The translations under genes were made by a program, and so were the position numbers. 64,000 nucleotides of DNA from Salinicoccus luteus DSM 17002 (lineage in GTDB: Bacteria > Bacillota > Bacilli > Staphylococcales > Salinicoccaceae): positions 94,544 through 158,543 of the forward strand of contig NZ_KL544008.1 in the NCBI RefSeq assembly GCF_000712035.1. The letters are read 5' to 3'. Below, in pieces: positions 18,072-26,069 of the stretch. Each line of letters begins with the position of its first letter. The stretch's first letter is position 1. The notes beneath the pieces are model-generated. The model searched no databases and was not told the origin of the DNA. It saw nothing but the letters and a program-made list of their open reading frames with translations.

Positions 18072-19529
18072 ATGGACTTTATAATCAATCGCCAATCGAA
18101 TAGTGACTATCTCCATACTATAAGTCTGTATGATTCATTCCATCTCCACTATACACCCGACACACCTGTCAGTATCTATCATCATAAAACATCTACATTG
18201 AGGATTATTGGATATGCGTTCGATACAAGGGAACCTGGTATTCCATTTGGGCAAAGAGCAACTGTTCTTTTTGAAGAAGAAAGGTTTAGAGAGACTGTTG
18301 AATACTTGAACGGCCAGTTTATAATAATCCTTGAAACGGATGAACGCTTATATATTTATCAGGATGCGACAGCATCAATCCCTCTATATGCAACAGAATC
18401 TTTATTTATACTTACCAACAATCCGGAAAAAGCAGCAATGGAAACAGAAGAAAAGCTAAGTAGATTGCCTTCAAATGTTTTTCTGGAACTTTGTCAGGGA
18501 GAATATATTCTACTGGAAGATAATCTATTGGAATGTTCAGATCGAGAAATGGAAGTTGAACTGATTGACCTGTTGAAGAATCAATATAAATACTTTAAGG
18601 ATAAAAGCATCTGCATTGATTTTAAAGGAAATAAGTATTCCAAAATGAGTATGGCAGTAGTAGGACCAGTGCTCTTTAATCAGTTCTTGTATGTGGAAAT
18701 TAATAATAGAGATTCTCCTGCTGAAAAGTTAAAAAGAGAAAATGCCGAGATGATTGCACACAATTACAGAATGACTTATCTAGAAGAATATAATGAAAAA
18801 GTTGCTGGAATTATGAAAAGAGAAAGTTCAGTTCATCTTAAGAATCAGATATTTTCTTCCGTTTATGAATGGAAAGAAGATGGAGAAGAAGAATTGTTTT
18901 CTTACATATCTATTAATAGATACCGGCATCATTCCGAAAATGGTGTGATTAATCTTCCATTATACGATCCGATGAATTCGAGAATTCTTATAAGAATGTT
19001 ATCTCAGATTGATGTTGGCGAAAAGGAACTTTTGGATAAAATTACAAGACAACTCTATCCTGCCTTGAATTTTTATGATTTTTCAAGAGGTCAATCATTG
19101 GCGAAAACGGTCTTACAAAATAGAAGAAAACTATCACAGAAAGAAGCGGAGACTAAGAAAGAATGGTCATTTTATAACAAAGCCAGTGATAATGGGTTTA
19201 TAGTGTCACATAATTTGGGTGGCTCTCATAAACTTAACGGTATCACCGTTTATCCTAAATCTCCTAAAATAAAAAAGACGGAAGTATTTAGTTTGGAATT
19301 TCTGGTGGATACTGATGAGCTTGTATTAATTGAGAGTTTCTATGAGAATCACATCGACGAATCATGTATCATGGTTTCAGTGAATGATGATGAGTACTCC
19401 ATCAATCATTTTAAAGATGGTAAATTTTTTAATACAGTAGGAAAATTGACGATAAAGATGAAGTACAGTAAGAACAGAAACAGTGAGTCCTGGAAGAAAG
19501 CAGGACGTTTGAAAGTTTCAAGACTCTAA
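18072..19529 (+). CDS. Degenerate asparagine-synthetase-like protein lacking the PP-loop
   Basis: 485 aa. It parallels the 613-aa protein at 3579: LRIIGYAFDTREPG matches IILLGYAYDIRNAA, VEYLNGQFIIILETDERLYI matches LDFLNGRYVLIINTPEGLFL, and the C-terminus ESWKKAGRLKV matches PSWQKASRLYL. At the PP-loop position the sequence reads SICIDFKGNKYSKMS (179-193) instead of SLTGGVDSR, so ATP activation is probably lost. It is also about 130 residues shorter, mostly in the catalytic part. This looks like a pseudoenzyme that could regulate or dimerise with the active paralogue (inference). ATG 18072, about nine bases after GAGAGG, is preferred over GTG 18060. Confidence 0.65.
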   Translation: MDFIINRQSNSDYLHTISLYDSFHLHYTPDTPVSIYHHKTSTLRIIGYAFDTREPGIPFGQRATVLFEEERFRETVEYLNGQFIIILETDERLYIYQDATASIPLYATESLFILTNNPEKAAMETEEKLSRLPSNVFLELCQGEYILLEDNLLECSDREMEVELIDLLKNQYKYFKDKSICIDFKGNKYSKMSMAVVGPVLFNQFLYVEINNRDSPAEKLKRENAEMIAHNYRMTYLEEYNEKVAGIMKRESSVHLKNQIFSSVYEWKEDGEEELFSYISINRYRHHSENGVINLPLYDPMNSRILIRMLSQIDVGEKELLDKITRQLYPALNFYDFSRGQSLAKTVLQNRRKLSQKEAETKKEWSFYNKASDNGFIVSHNLGGSHKLNGITVYPKSPKIKKTEVFSLEFLVDTDELVLIESFYENHIDESCIMVSVNDDEYSINHFKDGKFFNTVGKLTIKMKYSKNRNSESWKKAGRLKVSRL

Positions 19530-19670
19530 TGCTGACCTTTTGGTTTAATATATTAACATTTGCATAAAAAAACCATATGCTATATAGTATTGTAGGATAA
19601 ATAATTTTGAGAAATCGTGTTGTCCTCTATTTATAAGGGTATAATCACTTTCTTAATCAATTGAATTTGT

Positions 19671-19676
19671 TATAAT
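19671..19676 (+). promoter_or_regulatory. Putative promoter -10 box of the dehydrogenase gene
   Basis: TATAAT lies 42 bases before the TTG start at 19718. A weak -35 (TTTCTT, 19649-19654) is 16 bases upstream. The 188-base gap before it contains no convincing terminator. Confidence 0.4.
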
Positions 19677-19717
19677 ATAGAACAGAAAATAATATTGCAG
19701 AAAGCAAGGTGTCACTT

Positions 19718-21004
19718 TTGAAACTTACTACAATTGGTCTTGGATACATAGGATTGCCTACATCCATTATGTTCGCCAAGCATGGTGTCGATGTACTTGG
19801 GGTGGATATTAAACAGGAAGCTGTGGACATGCTGAACAATGGGCAGATTCATATCGAAGAACCAGGCCTACAGGAAGCTTTGGAGGAGGTCATCGGAAAG
19901 GGCACATTCAAAGCTTCTACAACACCAGAAGAAGCAGATGTCTATATTGTTGCAGTGCCTACTCCAAACAAAGATGATGAATTCAAGTCTTGTGATATAT
20001 CAATTGTCATGTCAGGCGTGAAAAGTATTGTTCCTCTTCTTAAGAAAGGGGACACGGTCATCGTAGAATCTACGATTGCTCCAAGGACAATGGACGATCA
20101 TGTGGCTCCATATTTGGAGGAACAGGGATTTACAATCGGTGAGGACATCTATCTCGTACATTGTCCTGAACGGGTACTGCCAGGAAAAATCATGGAAGAG
20201 CTTATCTATAATAATCGCATCATCGGTGGCATGACACCGGCTTGTGTAGAAGCAGGTAAAGAGGTCTATGGTACGTTCGTCAAAGGTGAGATGATTGAAA
20301 CGAATGCCAAGACAGCAGAGATGTCGAAGCTGATGGAAAACACATATCGCGACGTTAACATAGCACTTGCCAATGAACTGGCAAAAATTTGTAATCATCT
20401 GGATATCAATGTGTATGAAGTCATCGAAATGGCGAACAAGCACCCACGTGTGAATCTCCATACACCAGGTCCGGGAGTGGGCGGACATTGCCTGGCAGTC
20501 GATCCATATTTCATCATTGCCGAGTCTCCTGACAAATCTCCATTAATTCAGCAAGCACGGAAGATTAACAATTCAATGCCCGAGTATGTTGTCGAATATA
20601 CTAAAGAGATGCTCACCAAACTTGATGGTGACAAGGTAACTGTCTTTGGACTGACATACAAAGGGGATGTAGATGATATCCGTGAATCTCCGGCATTTGA
20701 TATATATGAATTGCTTAGAAATGAAAAAGATCTTGAGGTAGTTGCCTATGACCCCCATGTACAAATGGACTGGGTCGAAAAAGATGTAAAAAAAGCAGTG
20801 GCAGACAGCTCTCTCGTTCTTATTCTGAGTGACCACAGCCAATTTAAGGAAATGACGGATACAGACTTTGAAACTATGAAAGATAAATATATCTTTGATA
20901 CAAAGAATGTACTAAAGAATGAATTCAAAGAAGTAAAATACTTTAATTACGGCAACATCCAAAAATTTAAAGAAGTGGCATCCTATAATTACGAAAGTAT
21001 TTAA
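19718..21004 (+). CDS. wecC: UDP-N-acetylmannosamine (or GlcNAc) dehydrogenase, WecC-like
   Basis: Oxidises C6 of a UDP-HexNAc with two NAD+ to give the uronic acid, usually UDP-ManNAcA. 428 aa. Rossmann motif GLGYIGLPTSIMFAKHG, then PERVLPGK, the catalytic Cys in GPGVGGHCLAVDP, and YKGDVDDIRESPA in the C-terminal UDP-binding domain. TTG 19718 is taken as start because AAGGTG is six bases upstream; GTG 19709 overlaps that site. A terminator follows directly. No UDP-GlcNAc 2-epimerase lies in this block, so the substrate may come from CapG at 52909 or from elsewhere. It provides a uronate for the 2-25 kb polymer. Confidence 0.88.
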   Translation: MKLTTIGLGYIGLPTSIMFAKHGVDVLGVDIKQEAVDMLNNGQIHIEEPGLQEALEEVIGKGTFKASTTPEEADVYIVAVPTPNKDDEFKSCDISIVMSGVKSIVPLLKKGDTVIVESTIAPRTMDDHVAPYLEEQGFTIGEDIYLVHCPERVLPGKIMEELIYNNRIIGGMTPACVEAGKEVYGTFVKGEMIETNAKTAEMSKLMENTYRDVNIALANELAKICNHLDINVYEVIEMANKHPRVNLHTPGPGVGGHCLAVDPYFIIAESPDKSPLIQQARKINNSMPEYVVEYTKEMLTKLDGDKVTVFGLTYKGDVDDIRESPAFDIYELLRNEKDLEVVAYDPHVQMDWVEKDVKKAVADSSLVLILSDHSQFKEMTDTDFETMKDKYIFDTKNVLKNEFKEVKYFNYGNIQKFKEVASYNYESI

Positions 21005-21028
21005 CGGTGATATTATATACTCTAAAGC

Positions 21029-21062
21029 AAAGGCAACTCATCATTTATGTGGGTTGCCTTTA
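21029..21062 (+). terminator. Rho-independent terminator after the dehydrogenase
   Basis: AAAGGCAAC pairs with GTTGCCTTT across a 15-base loop, with a short T run at the 3' side. Confidence 0.75.
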
Positions 21063-21110
21063 TTGTGAAATGGCTGTCTTCAAACATTTATAGATACAAC
21101 GGGGTGAAAC

Positions 21111-22343
21111 ATGAAAAAAAATAATTTGCTTTTACAGATGATTGTGGCTTTCATACTTGCAGTAGTACTAGGGGGTGTTTTTGGTCCTCAAATAGAAGTG
21201 GTGCAACCTTTGGGAGATCTGTTTCTCAGACTGATACAGTTTATAATGATTCCACTTGTGCTTGCCACACTGGTTGTCGGCGTGGCAAGCACAGGAAACA
21301 TCAGAGAGCTCGGTGAGCTTGGTGGTAAAACCATTGCCTATTTTCTGCTTACTACATTTGCTGCAGTAATCATTGGTTTGTCTACAGCCTATATGATTTC
21401 TCCCGGGACGGGTGTTGATCTTGATGCTGATGTTTCCGCTGCAGAAGTGGAGGTGACAGAAACAGAAGGGGTAGTGGAAACACTGCTAAGCATCATACCT
21501 ACAAATCCGATTGCTTCGATGACTGAAGGGGAGATTCTTCAAGTTGTATTCTTCGCCGTTTTTCTTGGCATTGGCATAACATTGGTGGGAGAAAAAGCAG
21601 AACCGGTCAAGAACTTCTTTGACGGCTTTGCTGAAGTAATGTACAAGATTACAGGTATCGTTGTACGCCTCGCACCTCTGGGGGTGTTTGGTCTTATTGC
21701 ACCGATTGTCGGCTCGCATGGATTATCGATCCTCATGCCATTGATCAATCTCATATTGGCCATGGCAATCGCATGTATTATACAAATTTTACTGATCTAT
21801 TCCATTCTGGTCTATCGATTCGGGCAACTCAATCCGATTACTTTCTTCAAGGGGATTTCCGAGGCGGCGATTATAGCCTTCAGTACCACCAGCAGTTCAG
21901 GAACCTTGCCTGTGACAATGAAGAATGTAGAGGAGAAACTTGGTGTGTCCAAGAAAGTCAGTGGCTTTGTCTTACCGGTAGGGGCAACGGTGAATATGGA
22001 TGGTGCAGCAATCTATCATGGGGTAGCTGTTATCTTTATTGCCCAGCTTTATGATGTGGAACTATCATTCTTTCAGCTGACTACAGTAGTCATCACAGCA
22101 ACTTTGGCTTCCATAGGTTCGGCAGGCATACCAGGAGCAGCTCTCGTCATACTGACTATGGTGCTCACTTCAGTCGGTCTGCCACTGGAAGGTATAGCCC
22201 TGATTGCAGGGGTGGATCGTATTCTCGATATGTTCAGAACTTCCACTAATGTCATAGGAGATGCATCAGCTTCTGTTGTCATTGCAGGAAAAGATAGAAC
22301 ATTGCCGGAAAAATCCCCAACACAGACTTTACAGAATCCATAA
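21111..22343 (+). CDS. Dicarboxylate/amino acid:cation symporter (DAACS; glutamate/aspartate type)
   Basis: 410-aa polytopic membrane protein. It imports glutamate, aspartate or C4-dicarboxylates with H+ or Na+. Family motifs: FIMIPLVLATLVVGVAS near the N-terminus, the serine-rich STTSSSGTLPVTMKN hairpin, NMDGAAIYHGVAVIFIAQ, and GIPGAALVILTMVLTSVGLP. GGGGTGAAAC precedes the ATG. It is a single-gene unit between two terminators, placed between the uronate dehydrogenase and the tandem ATP-grasp gene, so it may supply the amino acid those ligases use (inference). Exact substrate cannot be read from sequence. Confidence 0.9.
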   Translation: MKKNNLLLQMIVAFILAVVLGGVFGPQIEVVQPLGDLFLRLIQFIMIPLVLATLVVGVASTGNIRELGELGGKTIAYFLLTTFAAVIIGLSTAYMISPGTGVDLDADVSAAEVEVTETEGVVETLLSIIPTNPIASMTEGEILQVVFFAVFLGIGITLVGEKAEPVKNFFDGFAEVMYKITGIVVRLAPLGVFGLIAPIVGSHGLSILMPLINLILAMAIACIIQILLIYSILVYRFGQLNPITFFKGISEAAIIAFSTTSSSGTLPVTMKNVEEKLGVSKKVSGFVLPVGATVNMDGAAIYHGVAVIFIAQLYDVELSFFQLTTVVITATLASIGSAGIPGAALVILTMVLTSVGLPLEGIALIAGVDRILDMFRTSTNVIGDASASVVIAGKDRTLPEKSPTQTLQNP

Positions 22344-22350
22344 CCACAGA

Positions 22351-22383
22351 AACTCCAGATCGTCAATATGACGATCTGGAGTT
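22351..22383. terminator. Bidirectional terminator between symporter and ATP-grasp genes
   Basis: AACTCCAGATCGTCA pairs perfectly with TGACGATCTGGAGTT around ATA, followed by TTTATAT on the plus strand. It serves the convergent genes on either side. Confidence 0.85.
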
Positions 22384-22415
22384 TTATATATCACAGAAGG
22401 ATATTTAAATATATA

Positions 22416-24572
22416 CTATTCGAGGTAGGAGAGTCTTAATTTGCTGAATGAACGAAGTCTTTTGGAGAAATCTACCTCTTCTTGTGAATAATCTTCTTTC
22501 ACGTCCAGGTTATGGTACATCACCAACGCCTTGACCAGTTCTTTTACAGGGTACTTTCGTTTCCCTTTAGAGGGGAAGTGGTGCAGCATATGGTTGGAAT
22601 TAGGGTTTATACTAGTGATTGAAGCAATTTTATTATCTAGACTGTTCACCAAAATCTCTACACCGGCAGTATACAGGCCGGGTATAGTGGCCACTGCTTT
22701 TAGGCAATATTGTTTCAATTCGTCTGTAATCAGATGACTGATTTCTATAGTTTCCCCCCCTGTGTTCAATGATATTCCTGCATCCAGAATAACCACCTCT
22801 CCTGCTTCCGGCACATGTGAATGATTAAGGTTTTCTGTACTTAATTTGTCCCACTCAATCAGTTTCTTGGAAAAGAAGGGGGATTGCTGTCTGACTTTAT
22901 TTTTCTCATCAATCAGTTGAGTTATATTGGAATAACCATTTCCAGTTACATGGGCGGGGAGTTTTAAAACTGCAGATATGAACTGCCCTTCGATGATGCT
23001 CACTCTGATATTCAGATAGTCGGGGTCGCTTCCTTTTGAAGTAGTAAAACCTGTACTATTTAAAATGGTTTCCAATTGTTGTTTATCTGAGCATAACGCT
23101 TTAGCCTTTTTTGTATTTGTGGAGGGTGTGAATTTATTCAACTCTCCTATTTTATTATTCTCAATAAATAATTCAGTTATCTTCTTATCTTTATTGGATA
23201 AAGCGCTTGCGCTCAATTCATGAGCCGCAGATCGGAAGGCATGATGGGCACTTGCTGATTTAGATTCATACTGATTATAAGGCTCATCGCCAAAGAATGA
23301 TATATAGTGAGTGATATCTGGTTTTGGACCTTCAGGCAACACTGAACTTCCACTCTTCACGTGTCGGTTCCCGACACTGGTGTTTATATTATTCTCCTTG
23401 ATCAGATCTATTACCATACGTGACATCCTTGCTTCTTTATCGAGCAGGAATCTGTATCTTTCAAGCAGCATCTTTTCTCTAATACCCGAATCCAATTCAA
23501 ACTGTTCATGTTTGATATCATCATCTTGATAGATTGAGAGGAAATGCTTTTTTAATGGGTCCGTAGCTTCGCCTCCATAAGGATAATAGAGAAGTTGTAC
23601 AGCGGGACGGCAATTGACCTCTATTACTGTGCCCTTGTCACTGGACAGATCTTCGAGCATTATGTCTATGCCGGAAGTATGCAAGCCAGGGATGGCCGAA
23701 GTGGCATCAATGGCCAATTGCTTTATTTCCTCGGAAACAAGATCTGAAATATCATAATTTTCTCCGCCGAAGTGTGTGTTGGATACTTCGTGAAGGATAA
23801 GATGTTGATTCTTTTCCAAATAATCTTCCAAAGTATATCCTTTTGTAGACAATAGATGTCTCAAGTGCCTATCTTTCTTTATGAGCATTTCGTTAAAGTA
23901 TCCAGACTCTTTTCTCAGTTCATTTTTGGCTGTAATAAGTTCAGATATTGAGTGTTCTCCATCTCCAATTATATAGGCCGGGAGTCTAAGAGTGGCAGCT
24001 GTAAACTGTCCCTCCACTATTGTGACTCTGATTTCAAAACCCTTGACCAGGTTCTGAACCAGCACTTTGGGGGCATCTATATTCTTTCTATATTGAGCTT
24101 TAAGACAATAATTCCAAGCGTATGAAAAATCGTTTCTGCCGACATTGATGGATATGCCCCTGGCACCTCTAAGTCCTGGTGGCTTTACAACCACAGAGTC
24201 ATGTTCAGAAAAGACCTCTTCATAAGCTTTCTCAAGTTCACCAGAAGTATACACTCTTGTGGTCGGACAAGAAATATCATTCAGCTTCAAGAAAAACTCT
24301 GTCCGCAGTTTATCGTCAGTAATTCTCATAGACTCCAAAGTATTGGATGGATAATGATGACGTTTATAGGTGCTCATATACTGGCTATGGTTATAAAGAT
24401 CTACTTCAGGTATGTTTTTTTCAGCATTTCTTATCTTATACTCCAGTCCAAGATTTTCTATGGTTTTCAAAGACAATTCATAAGAATCAAGTTTTACATT
24501 CAGGGGAAAAACATTTCTTTTCTTGTGACCGATGGTTTCCAATAGTAACTTAAGTTGTTTTTCTTGCATCAT
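22416..24572 (-). CDS. Tandem ATP-grasp protein, second domain degenerate
   Basis: 718 aa. The first unit (~80-370) is a cyanophycin-synthetase-like ATP-grasp domain: VVVKPPGLRGARGISI (Lys130), EIRVTIVEGQF, IIGDGEHSISELITAKNEL, HTSGIDIMLEDL and VIEVNCRP with metal ligands. The second unit (~490-690) repeats the later motifs (RVSIIEGQFISAVLKLPAHV, TGNGYSNITQLIDEKN, YTAGVEILVNSL) but lacks the Lys/glycine-loop segment, and the ligand motif is SITSINPNSN with Ser for Glu. It is probably inactive and structural. Residues ~375-490 link the two. The start ATGATG (24572) lies 12 bases after GGAGG; a better-spaced ATG at 24577 opens only ATG-CAA-TGA. It is related to the ligase at 7693. Confidence 0.8.
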   Translation of the reverse strand: MMQEKQLKLLLETIGHKKRNVFPLNVKLDSYELSLKTIENLGLEYKIRNAEKNIPEVDLYNHSQYMSTYKRHHYPSNTLESMRITDDKLRTEFFLKLNDISCPTTRVYTSGELEKAYEEVFSEHDSVVVKPPGLRGARGISINVGRNDFSYAWNYCLKAQYRKNIDAPKVLVQNLVKGFEIRVTIVEGQFTAATLRLPAYIIGDGEHSISELITAKNELRKESGYFNEMLIKKDRHLRHLLSTKGYTLEDYLEKNQHLILHEVSNTHFGGENYDISDLVSEEIKQLAIDATSAIPGLHTSGIDIMLEDLSSDKGTVIEVNCRPAVQLLYYPYGGEATDPLKKHFLSIYQDDDIKHEQFELDSGIREKMLLERYRFLLDKEARMSRMVIDLIKENNINTSVGNRHVKSGSSVLPEGPKPDITHYISFFGDEPYNQYESKSASAHHAFRSAAHELSASALSNKDKKITELFIENNKIGELNKFTPSTNTKKAKALCSDKQQLETILNSTGFTTSKGSDPDYLNIRVSIIEGQFISAVLKLPAHVTGNGYSNITQLIDEKNKVRQQSPFFSKKLIEWDKLSTENLNHSHVPEAGEVVILDAGISLNTGGETIEISHLITDELKQYCLKAVATIPGLYTAGVEILVNSLDNKIASITSINPNSNHMLHHFPSKGKRKYPVKELVKALVMYHNLDVKEDYSQEEVDFSKRLRSFSKLRLSYLE

Positions 24573-24574
24573 TG

Positions 24575-24590
24575 CATTTTTACGCCTCCG
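24575..24590 (-). promoter_or_regulatory. Minimal upstream ORF (ATG-CAA-TGA) at the ATP-grasp ribosome binding site
   Basis: Read on the minus strand, GGAGG is followed after seven bases by ATG CAA TGA, whose stop overlaps the ATGATG of the main gene. The best-spaced start codon therefore gives a two-codon peptide, and the main frame may depend on re-initiation. Confidence 0.35.
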
Positions 24591-24710
24591 TAGTTATCAT
24601 TAAGTAGTTAAACATAATCTTATGATACCAAAACTAACATATTTACATAACTTTTGTATATTCACAAATAATATGATATTGAAACTTAATTCTAACTCAA
24701 AGGTGACTCA

Positions 24711-25889
24711 ATGAAAATTCTACTCATTACACAAAATTTCTATCCTGAAATCGGTTCAGGTGCGAATAGGTTTAAAAATTTATATGTGCAGCTTTCGAAG
24801 AAACACGAAGTCACAGTACTTACAACTCATCCGACATACCCAAATGCCAAGATGTATAAGGATGACAAGTACTGGAATGACCCCCTGATCAATGAATCAA
24901 GTGATATCCTGCGCCTCAATATGCGCAGCAATAAGCAGGGCAAAACAATGGCTTCACGCATGCTATACTATCTGGAACTATCCTACAAGGTGCGTACCTA
25001 CATAAGAAAATACCAGCATGAATATGACGCAGTGTATGTGACGACACCCAACATCTTCCTTCCATGGGCGACGTTCTTCTTCCAGAAGAAGCTTAAATCG
25101 ACCAAACGGATTCTAGAAGTGCGGGATCTGTGGCCGGACAGTGTCAGGGACATCGAGAAGATCAACATCGATAAATTCTATCCCACACTCAAGTTCATGG
25201 AGAAGATGATGTACCGCAAGGCGGATAAAATCGTCATCAACAATGAAGGGTTCCGCACCCATATTGCAAAAATGGCGCCACTCAAGACCCAGGTTTTCAT
25301 CCCGAATGCTTTCACCGAGGATGAGGTCGGCTTCAGGCTGCCACCGGAAGACTTCAAAGTCATCTATACCGGGAACATCGGTTTTGCCCAGAGCTATGAA
25401 CAATTGATTGAAGTAGCCCATATGCTCGAAGACAGACAGATCATCTTCAACGTCATTGGATACGGGGTGAATGCACACAAGTTCAACCACTATATCAAAA
25501 AGCATAATTTCAAGTATGTGCATACCCATGAAGAGAAGAGCAGGTCGGAATGTCTGGATATGATTCGTCACCACAGTGTCCAGCTTTCACTGTTGAAGGA
25601 AAGTGATGTATTCCTGAATGTGCTGCCGGGTAAAATTATCGATGGCATCGGTTGCGGGATTCCCGTGGTCACGAACCTCGGCGGCTACACCAACAGCATG
25701 ATCAACAACTACAAGGTAGGGTTTGCGAAGGAGAAGGCGACGGCTGAAGAAATCATTGAAGCGATCGAGCAGATAAAGAATAATGAAGTGCTTGAGGAGA
25801 CATATCGTGAAAACTCCAAGGCACTTTTGGATGAGAAGTTTCTGTGGGAAAACAATATAGAGAAGCTTGAAAAGTTTCTGCAAAGCTAG
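24711..25889 (+). CDS. GT4-family glycosyltransferase (WbuB-like)
   Basis: 392 aa. MKILLITQNFYPEIGSGANR is the typical acceptor-site N-terminus of WbuB-type transferases. VRDLWPDSVRDIEKI, VIPNAFTEDEVGF, VIYTGNIGFAQSYEQLIEVA and LPGKIIDGIGCGIPVVTNLG follow. AAAGGTGA precedes the ATG. It has its own AT-rich promoter region (24594-24710), shared divergently with the ATP-grasp gene, and a hairpin terminator. It probably adds an amino sugar to a surface polymer; which polymer is not decided by position. Confidence 0.85.
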   Translation: MKILLITQNFYPEIGSGANRFKNLYVQLSKKHEVTVLTTHPTYPNAKMYKDDKYWNDPLINESSDILRLNMRSNKQGKTMASRMLYYLELSYKVRTYIRKYQHEYDAVYVTTPNIFLPWATFFFQKKLKSTKRILEVRDLWPDSVRDIEKINIDKFYPTLKFMEKMMYRKADKIVINNEGFRTHIAKMAPLKTQVFIPNAFTEDEVGFRLPPEDFKVIYTGNIGFAQSYEQLIEVAHMLEDRQIIFNVIGYGVNAHKFNHYIKKHNFKYVHTHEEKSRSECLDMIRHHSVQLSLLKESDVFLNVLPGKIIDGIGCGIPVVTNLGGYTNSMINNYKVGFAKEKATAEEIIEAIEQIKNNEVLEETYRENSKALLDEKFLWENNIEKLEKFLQS

Positions 25890-25892
25890 TCG

Positions 25893-25930
25893 AAGCGGTG
25901 TATCCAAAGGGATGCATCGCTTATTTATTT
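25893..25930 (+). terminator. Rho-independent terminator
   Basis: AAGCGGTGTATCC pairs with GGATGCATCGCTT (G-U pairs allowed) across a short loop, followed by a T-rich run (TATTTATTTTG). Confidence 0.7.
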
Positions 25931-26003
25931 TGTTGAAATTATGGAATGGACGGGCTAATTTTCACCTAATTTATTTACAAAATTTATAATGTAATAAAAT
26001 TTA

Positions 26004-26033
26004 TTGAATTTTCAGTCAAATATGATGTATAAT
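26004..26033 (+). promoter_or_regulatory. Promoter of the oatA-like gene
   Basis: TTGAAT (26004-26009), an 18-base spacer and TATAAT (26028-26033) lie 37 bases before the start codon. The TTG here is in frame with the gene but belongs to the -35 box, so translation should not start there. Confidence 0.6.
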
Positions 26034-26069
26034 TACATCACATATTCAGCAAAATATAAAGAAGGTGTT

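Noticed and set aside
26004-26069. TTG-initiated N-terminal extension of the OatA-like protein
   Set aside because: The TTG is part of the probable -35 box (TTGAAT-18-TATAAT), so the transcript should start after it.
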